DNA of 64,000 nucleotides, taken from Mytilisepta virgata. Its lineage: Eukaryota > Mollusca > Bivalvia > Mytilida > Mytilidae. The notes beneath the pieces were generated by a model. It had not been told where the DNA came from. It did not search any database and saw only the letters and a program-made list of their open reading frames with translations. Positions 26,601 to 38,420 of the stretch are shown piece by piece. Every line of letters begins with the position of its first letter. Positions within the stretch are counted from its first letter, which is position 1. The stretch covers positions 40,621,135-40,685,134 of the forward strand of contig CM051517.1 in NCBI GenBank assembly GCA_028015205.1, in the 5' to 3' direction. A program made the translations under genes and the position numbers.

Positions 26601-29600
26601 GAATGATACGGGTAACGGGTCTACTGGTTTTGCAAAATGAAAGAAAAAAGTGATTTACGTCGTACAATATTTAATAAAAAATATGTGTAAAGTGATCAAA
26701 ATTTAAATAACTGATAATGTTCTACAAAAGATAAATTGGTTGTTGCACTTTTATTATTTTATGTTATCTAAATTTGTAGGTTACAGTCAGAATCTTTCTA
26801 CTCAAGCGGATACAGAATTTATAAACAATTCAAAATCAACATCATCAATATATTCTACCTTCAAAACTTTATCAGTGTCAGAAACGTCTGATTCCGGGGT
26901 GGAAGTTGAGACGACTTCAAAATCAGAAACTGAAATAACATCTGAAACAAAGACAAATTCTGAGGCAGAATTGGAAGTAACATCTGAACCTGAGGCAGAA
27001 TCTGAAGTAACATCTGAACCTGAGGCAGAATCAGAAGTAACATTTGAACCTGAGACAAAATCGGGAGTAACATCTGAACCTGAGGCAGAATCGGAAGTAA
27101 CATCTGTATCTGAGGCAGAATCGGAGGTAACGCCTGAACCTGAGGCAGAATTTGAAGTAACATCTGAACCGGTGGCAGAATCGGAGATAACGTCTGAACC
27201 TAAGGCAGAATCTGTATTAACGTCTGAACCTGAGGTAGAATCTGAAGTAACATCTGAACGTGAGGCAGAACGGGAAGTAACATCTGAACCTGAGACAGAA
27301 TCTGAGGTAACATCTGAACCTGAGGCAGAATCTGAAGTAACATCTGAACCTGAGGCAGAATCTGAGGTAACATCTGAACCTGAGGCCGAATCTGAGGTAA
27401 CATCTAAACCTGAGGTAGAATCGGAAGTAACCTCTGAACCTGAGGTAGAATCTGAGGTAACATCTGAACCTGAGGCAGAATCTGAAGTAACATCTGAACC
27501 CGAGGCAGAATCTGCGGTAACGTCTGAACCCGAGGCAGAATCTGAAGTAACGTCTGAACCTGAGGCAGAATCTGAAGTAACATCTGAACCTGAGGCAGAA
27601 TCTGAAGTAACATCTGAACCTGAGGCAGAATCGGAAGTAACATCTGAACCCGAGGCAGAATCTGAAGTAACGTCTGAACCTAAGGCAGAATCTGAAGTAC
27701 CGTCCGAACCTGAGGCAGAATCTGAGGTAACATCTGAACCCGAGGCAGAATCTGAAATAACATCTGAACCTGAAGCAGAATCTGAAGTAACATCTGAACC
27801 TGAGGCAGAATCGGAAGTAACATCTGAACCTGAGGCAGAATCGGAAGTAACATCTGTATCTGAGGCAGAATCTGAAGTACCGTCCGAACCTGAGGCAGAA
27901 TCTGTAGTAACATCTGAACCTGAAGCAGAATCTGAAGTAACATCTGAACCTGAATCAGAATCTGAAGTAACATCTGAACCTGAGGCAGAATCGGAAGTAA
28001 CATCTGAAATTGAGGCAGAATCTGAGGTAACATCTGAACCCGAGGCAGAATCTGAAGTAACGTCTGAACCCGAGGCAGAATCTGAAGTAACATCTGAACC
28101 TGAGGCAGAATCGGAAGTAACATCTGAACCTGAGGCAGAATCTGAGGTAACTTCTGAACCTGGGGCAGAATCTGAAGTAACATCTGAACCTGAGGCAGAA
28201 TCGGAAGTAACATCTGAACCTGAGGCAGAATCGGAAGTAACATCTAAACCTGAGGCAGAATCTGAGGTAACATCTGAACCAGAGGCAGAATCTGAGATAA
28301 CATCTGAACCCGAGGCAGAATCTGAAGTAACATCTGAACCTGAGGTAGAATCTGAAGTACCGTCCGAACCTGAGGCAGAATCTGAGGTAACATCTGAACC
28401 CGAGGCAGAATCTGAAGTAACATCTGAACCTGAAGCAGAATCTGAAGTAACATCTGAACCTGAGGCAGAATCGGAAGTAACATCTGAACCTGAGGCAGAA
28501 TCTGAGGTAACATCTGAACCCGAGGCAGAATCTGAAGTAACGTCTGAACCTGAGGCAGAATCTGAAGTAACATCTGAACCTGAGGCAGAATCGGAAGTAA
28601 TATCTGAACCTGAGGCAGAATCGGAAGTAACATCTGAACCTGAGGCAGAATCTGAGGTAACATCTGAACCAGAGGCAGAATCTGAGGTAACATCTGAACC
28701 CGAGGCAGAGTCTGAAGTAACATCTGAACCTGAGGTAGAATCTGAAGTACCGTCCGAACCTGAAGCAGAATCTGAGGTAACATCTGAACCCGAGGCAGAA
28801 TCTGAAGTAACATCTGAACCTGAGGCAGAATCTGAAGTAACATCTGAACCTGAGGCAGAATCGGAAGTAACATCTGAACCTGAGGCAGAATCTGAGGTAA
28901 CATCTGAACCTGAGGCAGAATCTGAAGTAACATCTGAACCTGAGACAGAGTCTGAGGTAACATCGGAACCCGAGGCAGAATCTGAGGTTGAAAGTATTCC
29001 AGAAATGACCTCTGAACCTGAAGCAGAAGCATCAGAAATGTTTGCTGAACCAGAGGCTACACCAGAAACAACTTCAGCAGAACCCACAGCGGTAGAAATT
29101 ATGTTGCCACCCTTTACTTTGGTTTTACTTGTGTTGTTAGGTAAGAGTACTTACGTCCTAGAGTTTCAAGCAATTATTCATTTTTAAAAAAAATAATCAT
29201 CAATAGATAATTTGGGTTTTATCTGTGAAAAAAATTTTTGCTCGTAATTATCTTTGAAAATTTAAGACAACTCTGCAGTTTTATTTTTTGTATTAGACAT
29301 TACCGTCGGATTTTCGTTCAGTCCTGCATGTGTGTGGTGTCGACTCACTGATGCTTATGTAAAATAAATATTTTTTTATTTAAAAGAGTAAAAAGTATTT
29401 TTTGGTCCTGAGTTTTTGATTCGGTATGAAGATACCAAAAGATTAGTATTTGAGACCAGTTCTATTTTCAAATAGATTGATTAGCTTCTGAACAATTTTT
29501 ACTGTACAAATAAACTGAGCGTCGGTGGATTATCATATCCAAAATAATTTTATATCAAGTACCAAAATAAAGAGAATCAAAACAAAACAAAACTTTTTGA

Positions 29601-32473
29601 CTCATCTAAGCACAGTGCAAAACCTGATTTTTGCATCCGTGAGCAAAAATTAATTTCATTGTGTTTTTTAGTTTGAACATTTAACGGACTCCACGACCAA
29701 AAAAACTAAATACATATATTATAGAAATCATACCTAATATCACCCTGTTAAAACAATTCAAAAATTCCAACTAACTAGATTGTCATATAATAGTACCGCT
29801 TTCTTTTGACTAGATAGAACACATAAATACCATATTTAGCAAGCTCGCAGTGCTTTTTTGAGATTTATCTCTAAGTACCAGCTACGCCCATACCCAAAAC
29901 TTCGGAAGGTTAACAATTTTTAAAACATAACGAGCATTAAATTTAAAGCGTACCTAAACAGGTCAGCCACAATTATGATAGATCAACTTCAGCTAGTCTA
30001 AATTTGAACTTAATAAGATTGGGGGGATTGTATTCTTATATTTTTAATCAAACAACAGGGCCAGCAATTCAGTCAAACACAAATACCAGCTTTGGTCATT
30101 TGACTTGCTCAAACAGTAAATATCTTATCACTCTGCAAGATTTTTATATACAAGTTTAAAAAGTACAGTTTTTCATTTTTTTCAGCTTTGCTTGGTTTGT
30201 ATATCTACAGCAACTGTGGAAAACATGCAGAACCCGTGGCAAAAAAGAAGAAAAAGTCCAACATAAATATAATTTCTCTAGAAGACTATAACGATATTTG
30301 CGTGGAAGATGAGCCGCCATTATTGAGTCCGTTTGACAAAGAAGTTATTGAATGCTTTCAAATGCATCACAACAAACCGCTGGAGCTTCTTAAAATTTCT
30401 TTTCCTGCTCTACTTTCTCTTGGTCTTTGTCCATTGACATTATACATGTATGTACCATTAACAACATTTATTTGGCCAAAAGAACAGTTTACAAATGCAC
30501 CAGACATAAATGATGCCATTGCGTGTTTTCTTGCACCTGCAGGACTGGTGTATGCCACATCGTTTGGATTTGCTTTTCAACAAGCCTTAGGCAAGCAATC
30601 ACATATTATGGAGAAAGTAACAAAGGAAATCAGTATGATAGACCAAATTGCAACTTTCTGTACCAGAATAAACTTTCCAAGGACCAAATTAAGACGCAAA
30701 GTTTACAGATATATAAAATCTGAAGTAATTTTCATGATTTTACAGATTCTTAACAGAAGTCCTGATTCCTTTCATGAGAAACCAGGGGAGAATGTTAAAA
30801 GTAAGTTGGATAGAAAACTAAAAAAGGTGGAATAACATACTCGTAAGCTTTGCTTCTGAGCAAATTTAACGATTTAATGTTACTTTGCTTACATTCCAAA
30901 ACATTCAATTCTTTGATACCAATTTTGATGCACAAGGTGTTCACATTTCGACGATTTACGACACATCAGTTGTGCTCAGGCCTAAATACCAAAACGATAA
31001 TCCAAAAAGATGAAGATAAAATTCAAAAATGCCAAAAACTATCTAAGGACAGAGCTATGCACGAAGGAGATACTCCTTACTTTTCACAAATTTTACAATT
31101 TTATAACAGTGAATTTTAATATAATTGATACTTATGATAGTTATTGCTCAATTTTATAACCGAATTAATCCCTACCAGTACTATACAAATTGGTTACTAT
31201 TCACTGTCAAAAGTCGGAACCGTGACGTCATACAAAATACAAATTTCCTTCAATGAAGAATTTTTAATAAGAAAATTGCTTTTGAAGTTTCAGTTCTGAG
31301 TTGTCTCTCTTCATATTAAAAGTTATGTCTTTTTCAGTCAAGATTTGGTCTGTGATAGATGTTTTAAGGGATGTTAATACAAAAGTCGGTGACAGCAAGA
31401 CACAAATTGATCGAATCTTATGTGAAAAAATTATGGCTCATATAATGCAGCTTAACAGCATATGTTCAGACCGACTTGGTGTTCTACATACAAAGATTCA
31501 CCCGGTAAAGTAAGTTGAATATAATTTATGAGATCACTATTTTAAGCAAATATTCACGCGTTTAGGACTTCGATCCAGCCCCACCTCCAATCTTCTTATA
31601 TCATTGCAGCATCTCAAATAACGACAACCTGGAACAACTTTCATATACTGTCGACAAAGAAGTGTTATTGATTTTGAATAGGTAAAGGACTAAAAAATCA
31701 AATGTTCTTTTCTTTCTAGATTTATGTAGAAAATTTCATAAAAAGGTCCTAGTGTAATTAGAAACATGCACTCAGCACCTGGAAATATTCACGTCAGTAT
31801 TATATTTATAACAAAATAACAATCCAAAGATACTAATATTAGATATAGTAAATTTATACTATGCTGTATACGACGCATTTCAAGGAGTTACCTCTCATCA
31901 GCAGCATTAAAACCGAAACATTTGGAAGACCAAAAACCAAACTTATATTAAACAAGAAATACTCAATCAAAAATACCGAAATAGGAAGCCAAATTTCAGC
32001 TAAGGAGATCTACCATGTGGAATATAAGGAATGAACCCTTAGTATTTCTATTAACTATCATTCAGTTCCAATATACATGTTTATACATATTTATACGTAC
32101 ATGTAAAATTGCAAATGAATTAATTTCTAATTATATTTTATATTGTAGGTGGGCATTTCTGGAAACTCTTGGATTCTTTTCTTTTGTTGGAATCCTTTTA
32201 CTTAAAGCTTTTTCCTACAGAATGGAACTTGTTATGTGTATAATAACTGTATTCTCTATAAGCATGTTGTGTTTTGTTGTATCTGACTTGGATTCACCCT
32301 TCAGCGGATTTTTCCGTGTAGATCTTTCAGTTTTGCTTGATGTAGTAAAACGATTAGAAACATTGTACACTGATTCGATAAAGGAAGAGTGCAAGAGTTC
32401 TCCGACGACTGAAACATCCAGTCTGGCTGATTCGATGTTTGATCCCGGAACGCCAGATTTGCAAAACTGTTAA
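23670..32473 (+). CDS. Secreted-repeat / DUF4239-like membrane protein, five exons, 1187 aa
   Basis: Exons 23670-23760, 26780-29140, 30186-30800, 31338-31509 and 32149-32473 (stop TAA). All introns are GT..AG, phases agree at every junction and the total, 3564 nt, divides by three. Residues 1-31 form a signal-peptide-like start ([16 protein letters not shown]). Residues 95-764 are 67 units of [10 protein letters not shown] and variants. A membrane segment (about 809-825, LVLLVLL then ALLGLYIY) is split by an intron and followed by KKKKK (837-841). Further hydrophobic segments lie near 888-913, 928-949, 1083-1101 and 1107-1125, then [13 protein letters not shown] (1126-1138), a motif I associate with DUF4239 (bestrophin-like, function unknown). 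Predicted topology: acidic extracellular stalk and a C-terminal multi-pass domain. Coupling stalk to domain is inferred from splicing signals and needs a transcript. No upstream promoter was identified. Confidence 0.8.
24311..24438. mobile_element. Hairpin MITE core in intron 1 of the repeat-protein gene
   Basis: GTCATTGTCGGAAAATATAA followed by AATTTATTTGGGC at the left is matched by GCCCAAATAAATT and TTATATTTTGCGACAATGAC at the right, a long imperfect inverted repeat with a short loop. Target duplications were not resolved. Confidence 0.6.
24775..25123. mobile_element. TTAA-flanked MITE, family 2, copy 1
   Basis: TTAA at 24775-24778, then GGATGCTCACGGGTCATG. At the other end comes TTAGACCATCC, then TTAA at 25120-25123. 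The interior phrases TTTTGGTCTTTTTGTCAGAT and GAGACTGAAGTTG are shared with the copy at 59170. It lies in intron 1 of the repeat-protein gene. Confidence 0.75.
25130..26700. other. Remainder of intron 1 of the repeat-protein gene
   Basis: AT-rich with no conserved exon. Short open frames here have no protein-like character. Confidence 0.4.
26971..28980 (+). repeat. Coding minisatellite: 67 in-frame 30-bp units
   Basis: The consensus unit is TCTGAAGTAACATCTGAACC followed by TGAGGCAGAA. The 30-bp period is kept without indels for 2010 bp. Differences are concentrated in a few positions: GAG/GAA, CCC/CCT, and TCG/TCT at the first Ser. Replacement variants include EVPSEPEAE (27691, 27871, 28351, 28741). 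Because 30 is a multiple of three and the unit lacks stops in several frames, long spurious frames also arise on the - strand. Confidence 0.97.
31805..32055 (-). repeat. Dispersed repeat R, copy in intron 4 of the repeat-protein gene
   Basis: It contains ATACTAATATTAGATATAGT, CTATGCTGTATACGACGCAT, TTTCAAGGAGTTACCTCTCA and TCAGCAGCATTAAAACCG. The same sequence occurs at 57617-57964, 58003-58345 and 60715-60900. It has no coding capacity I can recognise. Confidence 0.8.
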
Positions 32474-32970
32474 TGATATTGAAAAATTTAAAAAATGTGC
32501 AATACTATATTTTGTATTTACAGGAAATTTACTCGGAGAATGTTATTTTTATTATGCATCTTTTCCTAAGGTATAATCTTACATTGTCATTAACCTCCAG
32601 TTTATGAGTAATGTTAAAATCTTATTTTAAGCAGCGAAGGCAATTCTGCTAGACACAAATACAGATTGCAAAGAAAGTATACCTAGTAACGCCTTGGACC
32701 TTGACCTGAGTACTCGTGTATAAAAAGTATATATCTTCTAACGTCTTATTAAGGACACTTCTTTTGTTCTCGTTGTACTGTATCTTTTACTTATTTGTAT
32801 TAAATTGTCTTGTTATCTCCAAATAATTTAATATTGGATGTATAACGTGTCATTTGATTGGTCATTTGTTTTGTCTATCATATCATAGACTGAATTTTCT
32901 TTTCTACTATGATGTCATTAAAGGGAATCCTGACGTTTTAGACGTCAAAACAAGCGTTGGAATTAAATTA

Positions 32971-33112
32971 TAAGGATTGACAGTAATATTCGAAATAACC
33001 TCAGTGCACATGGTGCACACTATCAAATAAACCGCTACATGGGTTATTTAGTGTGCACCACATGATTGAGGTTATTTCTTCATAGACTGAAAAAAATTAC
33101 AGTCAATCCTTA
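32971..33112. mobile_element. Palindromic MITE just downstream of the repeat-protein gene
   Basis: TAAGGATTGACAGTAAT at the left and ATTACAGTCAATCCTTA at the right are inverted. Inner arms continue with GAAATAACCTCA.TG and GGGTTATTTAGTGTGCACCA. The 142-bp unit can fold almost completely on itself. Flanks suggest a TA or TTA target. Confidence 0.65.
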
Positions 33113-33367
33113 AATAAAAGTATGTCTTTTTTTATTGAAATAATACATGGGAATTAAGGATTTTAAAGATTTTTTATGTATGTAACTGTGAAATCTATTC
33201 TTGGATATGTAATTATTTTAGGAAAATTGCGTAGCGTCGTTTTCCGTCTTTTTGTTACAATTTAAAAAGAAAACAGTTTTTCACAAGACAAATGTTATTA
33301 ACTTACTGAAAGATTTCTTGAAATATAAATCTACAACCGACTTATTCTTAAGACTTGCAAAAGTCAT

Positions 33368-33644
33368 TTAAGGTATCCGGACCATAATAGATCATGAACG
33401 AAAAGTGTATCTCTTTTTGACCATGAATGGCGGAACCAAAAAATTTAAAGCTGGAATTTTGTATATATATTTTTCTCAAGTTGAAACACACTCTGTTGCT
33501 TATATGCAGTCTGTAAAAATATGTTAGTTATATTGACATTTCCGAAGATTGCCGATAATTACCGAGGTCATTTCAATTGCGTTGTATGGAACATCCGGGA
33601 ACTTTCGAATAATCACGTGGTCATTTATGGTCCGGATACCTTAA
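33368..33644. mobile_element. TTAA-flanked MITE, family 1, copy 2 (reversed relative to copy 1)
   Basis: TTAA, GGTATCCGGACCATA, 269 bp of interior, TATGGTCCGGATACC, TTAA. The interior aligns with the reverse complement of the copy at 12278, for example CACGTGGTCATTTATGG against CCATAAATGACCACGTG. Confidence 0.85.
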
Positions 33645-34189
33645 TTCGTTCGGACAATACAAGAGAAAAAAACTAAAATAAGTCACTTCCACTGTTCTAA
33701 TGCTTTGTAATTTTGGGGTTGTTCCATGTTTAGTGATTCAGGATTATACCAATGTTCAACGCAGGCCCTGTTTTTATGGTGGACTGAACCGTCCATCTAC
33801 CGAAACTAAGCAGATTTGGAACGTTCCATTTTTAGACCACTCTTATAGTGGTCTAAAAGACTCACCCGACAGGTCGAATGACCTGATCATTGTTAAGTAC
33901 ACCTTATATAAAAATCCTGGATTCTTATTGGTTGATTGCGTTGTATTTCATACATATTTTTGTAATTTCATTGAAATTCCCCTGCATATACTAAACCCTA
34001 ATAAACTTGGTATTTTGCATATCTTTTTACGGGAGATGCACGTTTGGGCTACTACTAGTATGACATGAAATTTGGCCCAAATGAAACTCTGTCGCGGTTG
34101 TGATTTGGTCCAAATGTCTTTGGCCTCTTTCTACATGTATATGACAAAATTAACATCGAAAGTCGTCGAATATATGCAACGAATCAATT

Positions 34190-35800
34190 GTGAAATGTAC
34201 ACCACATAGACTGGAGACCTTGGTATGTTACTAAGAAAGGGGAACTTCACAATTGGAAAATTAAAATCATCATGTTTGCCATAAAGTTTTGATTCAACCG
34301 ACCATTATTATCTGTGTAAAAGTACAAATCTAGATAAGAAGTGGGTGCGTCTGTGGTCACTTTAATCTCAAGTTCACTGGGATAGATGAAATGAAGGGTA
34401 ATCCTAAAAGTTAGGATTATTAAGTGACAGAACATCCATCTTCTGTATAGCGGAATCTGAAATTAAGGACTGGGCTAGTTCTTTCTGATGCAGTAGCAAA
34501 ATGTAAAAATTTAGCCTCATATAAAAAAAGAACAGATCGTCCAAAAGCGACGCACAGTTTATTCGCATTGGAATGCCGATCGTGTGTTAAAAAACCTGTC
34601 TTCCTAACTCAACAAAGATGTTGTCGATGAGATATTCCAGCATGTTAACATGAGTCTAAGTGTACTTTTTTATAATCAGTTTTATGACAAAATAAGCCTT
34701 ATCCTTACATAATATCAGATACATGTAGGAATATCTTAAGTTTGTAAACCTTGTTTAGTGCAAACACATTGGTGAATTAGCTCACGAAATCAGATTTAAG
34801 TTTATCATTTGGAAGGACCATATACAGTAGAGAAATATCAAATGTTTATGCTATTATCATAGGCAAGGTCACTAGAAGAGAGAGATTCCTGTAAGTCTTT
34901 CGAATTTTTTTATCCACATCTGATTCACACCACTAATAGTAGTTGAGTAGGTCTTACCACAGTAGCTCTTGAGACCGTCCTTAATTGTTGTAAGTAAAGT
35001 AATAAGGAAGGTTATAATTGTCACCATTTACAACAATACCGAAGGAAGAAAGAACATAAATATGATTAGGGACGAGATCAAAAGTTCAATGTCGGATAAA
35101 AAACTTAATTCACATAGTTTTTTCACTGACCCCCCCCCCCCCCCCCACCCCCCTCTTAACTTAATTTGGGAAAAATTGATTGACCAATACGGGCATATTC
35201 AAAAATCGATGTCAGATAACAAAACTTGCAGTGATTTTTACCCCCACACCCCCAAAGTATTTGAATTAAGTTTTTTATCCGACATTGAACTTTTGATCTC
35301 GTCCCTTATTGATATCATCTTCCTTTGATATTGCAGTGTGCTTGTAAGTGGGGTTGCCTTAATCAGGCACTCAATATAGTGTCTTTTGCAGACAAAAAAA
35401 TGTTGTTTGGAATTTTGTCAGCTGGTAAAATGATATAATTATCATGATGGTATGACAGTGTTTTTCGAACTTGGGGATCGTTAAAAATGATGTTAAATTT
35501 AGAACTCAAGAACGTTCTGAGGTGCCGAATGCGAGCAAGAATTAATGACTTTATCGACCTGATCTCAAGTGAAAGTGTTTCAACGTCTTCCTTCTCTCTC
35601 TTCGCCCATTTTCTGGCATAGTCCTCAACTGCATCCATCAGTATTTTAATGTTGTGCTTCTGAAATCATGTTAACTTAATGCCTTGTAAAAGAGTTCCTT
35701 CATTCTCCAAATGTAGGAAGCAAGTCGTGAGTTGGTTTTTATGAAGGGATAGGGCACGGAAACAGTCTCCAAAAAGTGTTGAATAAATTCGTGGTGGATT
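34190..35800 (-). pseudogene. Retroelement RT, copy C, most complete but dead and interrupted
   Basis: Read on the - strand from about 35800: KNQLTTCFLHLENEGTLLQG, then EDYARKWAKREKEDVE, IIFNDPQVRKTLSYHHDN, ILPADKIPNN and (frameshifted) CKRHYIECLIK. A 0.24-kb palindrome interrupts it. Decayed matches then follow to the fingers/palm region (DNIFVELGRQVF, IPMRINCASLLDDLF, FRFRYTEDG) and finally IYPSELEIKVTTDAPTSYLDL. Many stops and frameshifts are present, and the YIDD box reads YTED. It shows the order of conserved blocks for this RT family. Confidence 0.7.
35068..35307. mobile_element. Hairpin MITE inserted into RT copy C
   Basis: Near-perfect inverted termini of about 45 bp: AGGGACGAGATCAAAAGTTC then AATGTCGGATAAAAAACTTA at the left, with the complement at the right ending GATCTCGTCCCT. 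The loop contains a poly-C tract (35131-35146). Target duplication is not clear. Confidence 0.8.
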
Positions 35801-35809
35801 CAAATAGTT

Positions 35810-36890
35810 GTAACTTCAAAAAAATGCGCTCTTTGCGGGCGAAAAAGACACACACCAAATGATGCAAAAGATCATATATCATTATATGTCGAGTGTAATA
35901 TTCCCTTTCAATGTAACACTGTGTTAATTAATGAATATACGAATAGACCGTAACCAGAGTGCGGATCAACCTTAGGGTGGTTCGACTGGGACCGGAACGA
36001 CTTTTAGTTTTCAGAAAAATCAACATTTTTGTAACTGTAACTTTATTTAATATAATATATACTAAATTCGAATTAGAATTCGCCATGCCTTCATAAATGT
36101 CGATAAAAAAACAATAAAAATTACCATTACCAAAGCAAATCGAATACGTATTGGATTCCTATTATCGAAAGTGTATCACCAAAATGTACATTCGGTCAAT
36201 GGTAGACGTATGAACACACCATTTTTTCCAAAATAAATTAAAATAAAAATTTTGACTCTTTGTATCTCCCAAAAATAAATGATAGAAAAAATTGTTAACA
36301 TACTTATGAAAGTACTCATCAAGGTGAAAGACAAGAAAGAAATCCCCATTAGAATTGGATGAAAAATAAGAATATAATTTAGATGTTAAGCCACACTACT
36401 TTTTTCGCCCTTTTTACCCCTTACATCTCAAAAACTGTAACAGAGAGAGAAATATATTGATATACTACTGAAATCACTCATTATGAGGAATTAAAAGAAG
36501 AAAAAAAAACAATTAAAATCAGATAAATAATCAAAGTGCATAGCACTGGTAGGGTTAGGTTGCTAGCATTTGACTTTTATTTGTACAAACATTGCTGATG
36601 ATTATTTCAATGCTTTTTGTTTGTACAATGTATTGCAAAATAGGTTTTGGTATTGAATTCTTTTTATTAACAGTATTATTTACAAGGAAATATATCAATT
36701 ATGAAAGTTAACGAGCTCTGCGGAAAAAGTGTCTATTATATAATAATGTTCCTGTGGGTAGGTGACTGATTTTTTTTTAAATTGACAGCATATGTATTGC
36801 TTTGGTTTCAAAATATACAGTGATTTTTTAAAACGTATATTTTCGCAACACAGTGTATCTGAGCTGAAGGTTCTACTACTCAACTTTACT
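35810..36890. other. Intergenic AT-rich sequence
   Basis: No coding or repeat feature supported. TAGGGTTAGGTTGCTAGCA near 36549 faintly resembles the reverse complement of a stretch near 40340. Confidence 0.35.
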
Positions 36891-37502
36891 GCGCATGTCT
36901 GTGGAAACAAGTCGTTTCGGCCATACTACCAGTTCGGCCATAGTCGTTTCGTCCATAGTCGTTTCGGCCATACTACCAGTTCGGCCATAGAATTAAAGTC
37001 GATTCGGCCATGGAATATTTATACGGAATCTAACAAATATTTAACAAGTTCTAAGCTCAAAATTTAAGTTTTATTTTATATATATAATAAATATTTGGAA
37101 ATTAATCATGAAATTTCAGAATATTATTTATTTACTAGATGATTAATGATCAATATAAACCAGCTATTGTAGATCAATCGTAATTAATTGCAAGACAAAT
37201 AAAATGTAATTATGTTCATTACTTCATGATAATTATCAATTATTTATTCTTTGATCTGACTATATCCTGCATTTTGTGATTGTTAAGCACACGAAATGGC
37301 TGCATATGGGTTATTTTTATCCAAGCTTGACCCAAGCTTACCACAAGATGATGCAATTAAACTTTTCTTGTTATGGAGAAAATTTTAAAACAACAATGAG
37401 ACCATGAGAAAACTTTTTATATTTGCCGACATGCTTTATATAAAGGATTTGAAAATGTGAATTGTATTCATAAAAAAAAAAACTTTCCACATTGCCGTTT
37501 CC

Positions 37503-37869
37503 ATGTGTATCCAATCTAATTAAAAACCGATCTCTCATCGCTCCCGTTTTCTGATATGTCGCGTGGGAGATCTAACGAAACCCGCTTTGAGGTCACATGT
37601 GAGTGACCTCGTAGGTGTGTCCTGTTCGACCAATGAAATTGCGGCTTACGCGATCTTGTAAGTTGATTACGAAGAAATCGTCAGTCCCCAGAATTCATAA
37701 ACTTTTTTGATTGGCTTACTGATAGGAAGTCAACTCATTTGCATGTCATTATAAATTCATACGTTCCAGTTCACTCACATGTGACCTCAAAGCGGATAGA
37801 TCTCCCACGCGACATATCAGAAAACGGGAGCGATGAGAGATCGGTTTTTTAATTAGATTGATGTGTATC
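37503..37869. mobile_element. MULE-type MITE nested in the larger MULE
   Basis: Target duplication ATGTGTATC at 37503-37511 and 37861-37869. The 349-bp element has inverted termini of about 100 bp: CAATCTAATTAAAAACCGAT, CTCTCATCGCTCCCGTTTTC, ATGTCGCGTGGGAGATCT and CGCTTTGAGGTCACATGTGA. The central spacer is about 150 bp with no coding sequence. The 9-bp duplication and long termini are typical of Mutator-like elements. Confidence 0.85.
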
Positions 37870-38420
37870 TTGTAGCAAGCCAGTTCGTCCACGCCAGCAT
37901 GCTCTTGAGTGCGAGTCTTGTTTCCGTTGGCAGCATCGGCTCTTGAGTATAAATTGATTCTTTGCAGAAGTTCAAGATGAGGTATATTGCATATTTTTTT
38001 TTATGATTGATATTGTTTGACTATAGAAATTTTGCTTTGTGTACGCTACAGTTTACAGGTATTGTTAGTAATCAACAACGTGTGGCAGTAGCGTATTATC
38101 TCAATCACTTGATTGATCTTTCTTAATGGCTTCATTGCCTATAATTAATTATCAAAACATAACGCTTTTATTTATTGATTCATTCACTTAATAGTTTCAA
38201 TGTTAAAGTTCACATTTTAGAAAATTAGAAAAGAAGAATTAAAAAAGTGCACATTATTAATAAAATAAATATTTTTTCAGAACACTTCCAATAATGTAAA
38301 TTAAATCTATTATATTATACCGCTGGGTTAAATTACAACCACTGTATAATAATTTTGAAGGTTGAACAAATCATATTTCCTGTGAAGTATGTTGTATTAA
38401 TTCAATTATTACTTTTGTAG

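Noticed and set aside
27200..29032. Leu/Gln/Pro-rich - strand frames (repeating [10 protein letters not shown])
   Set aside because: Third-frame shadows of the same 30-bp repeat, broken by occasional stops.
26802..29087. 761-codon open frame on the - strand (Ser/Asp-rich repeat) over the coding minisatellite
   Set aside because: The 30-bp unit lacks stops in several frames, so long antisense frames are automatic. The + frame is favoured because it alone joins in phase to a signal-like exon upstream and a membrane domain downstream.
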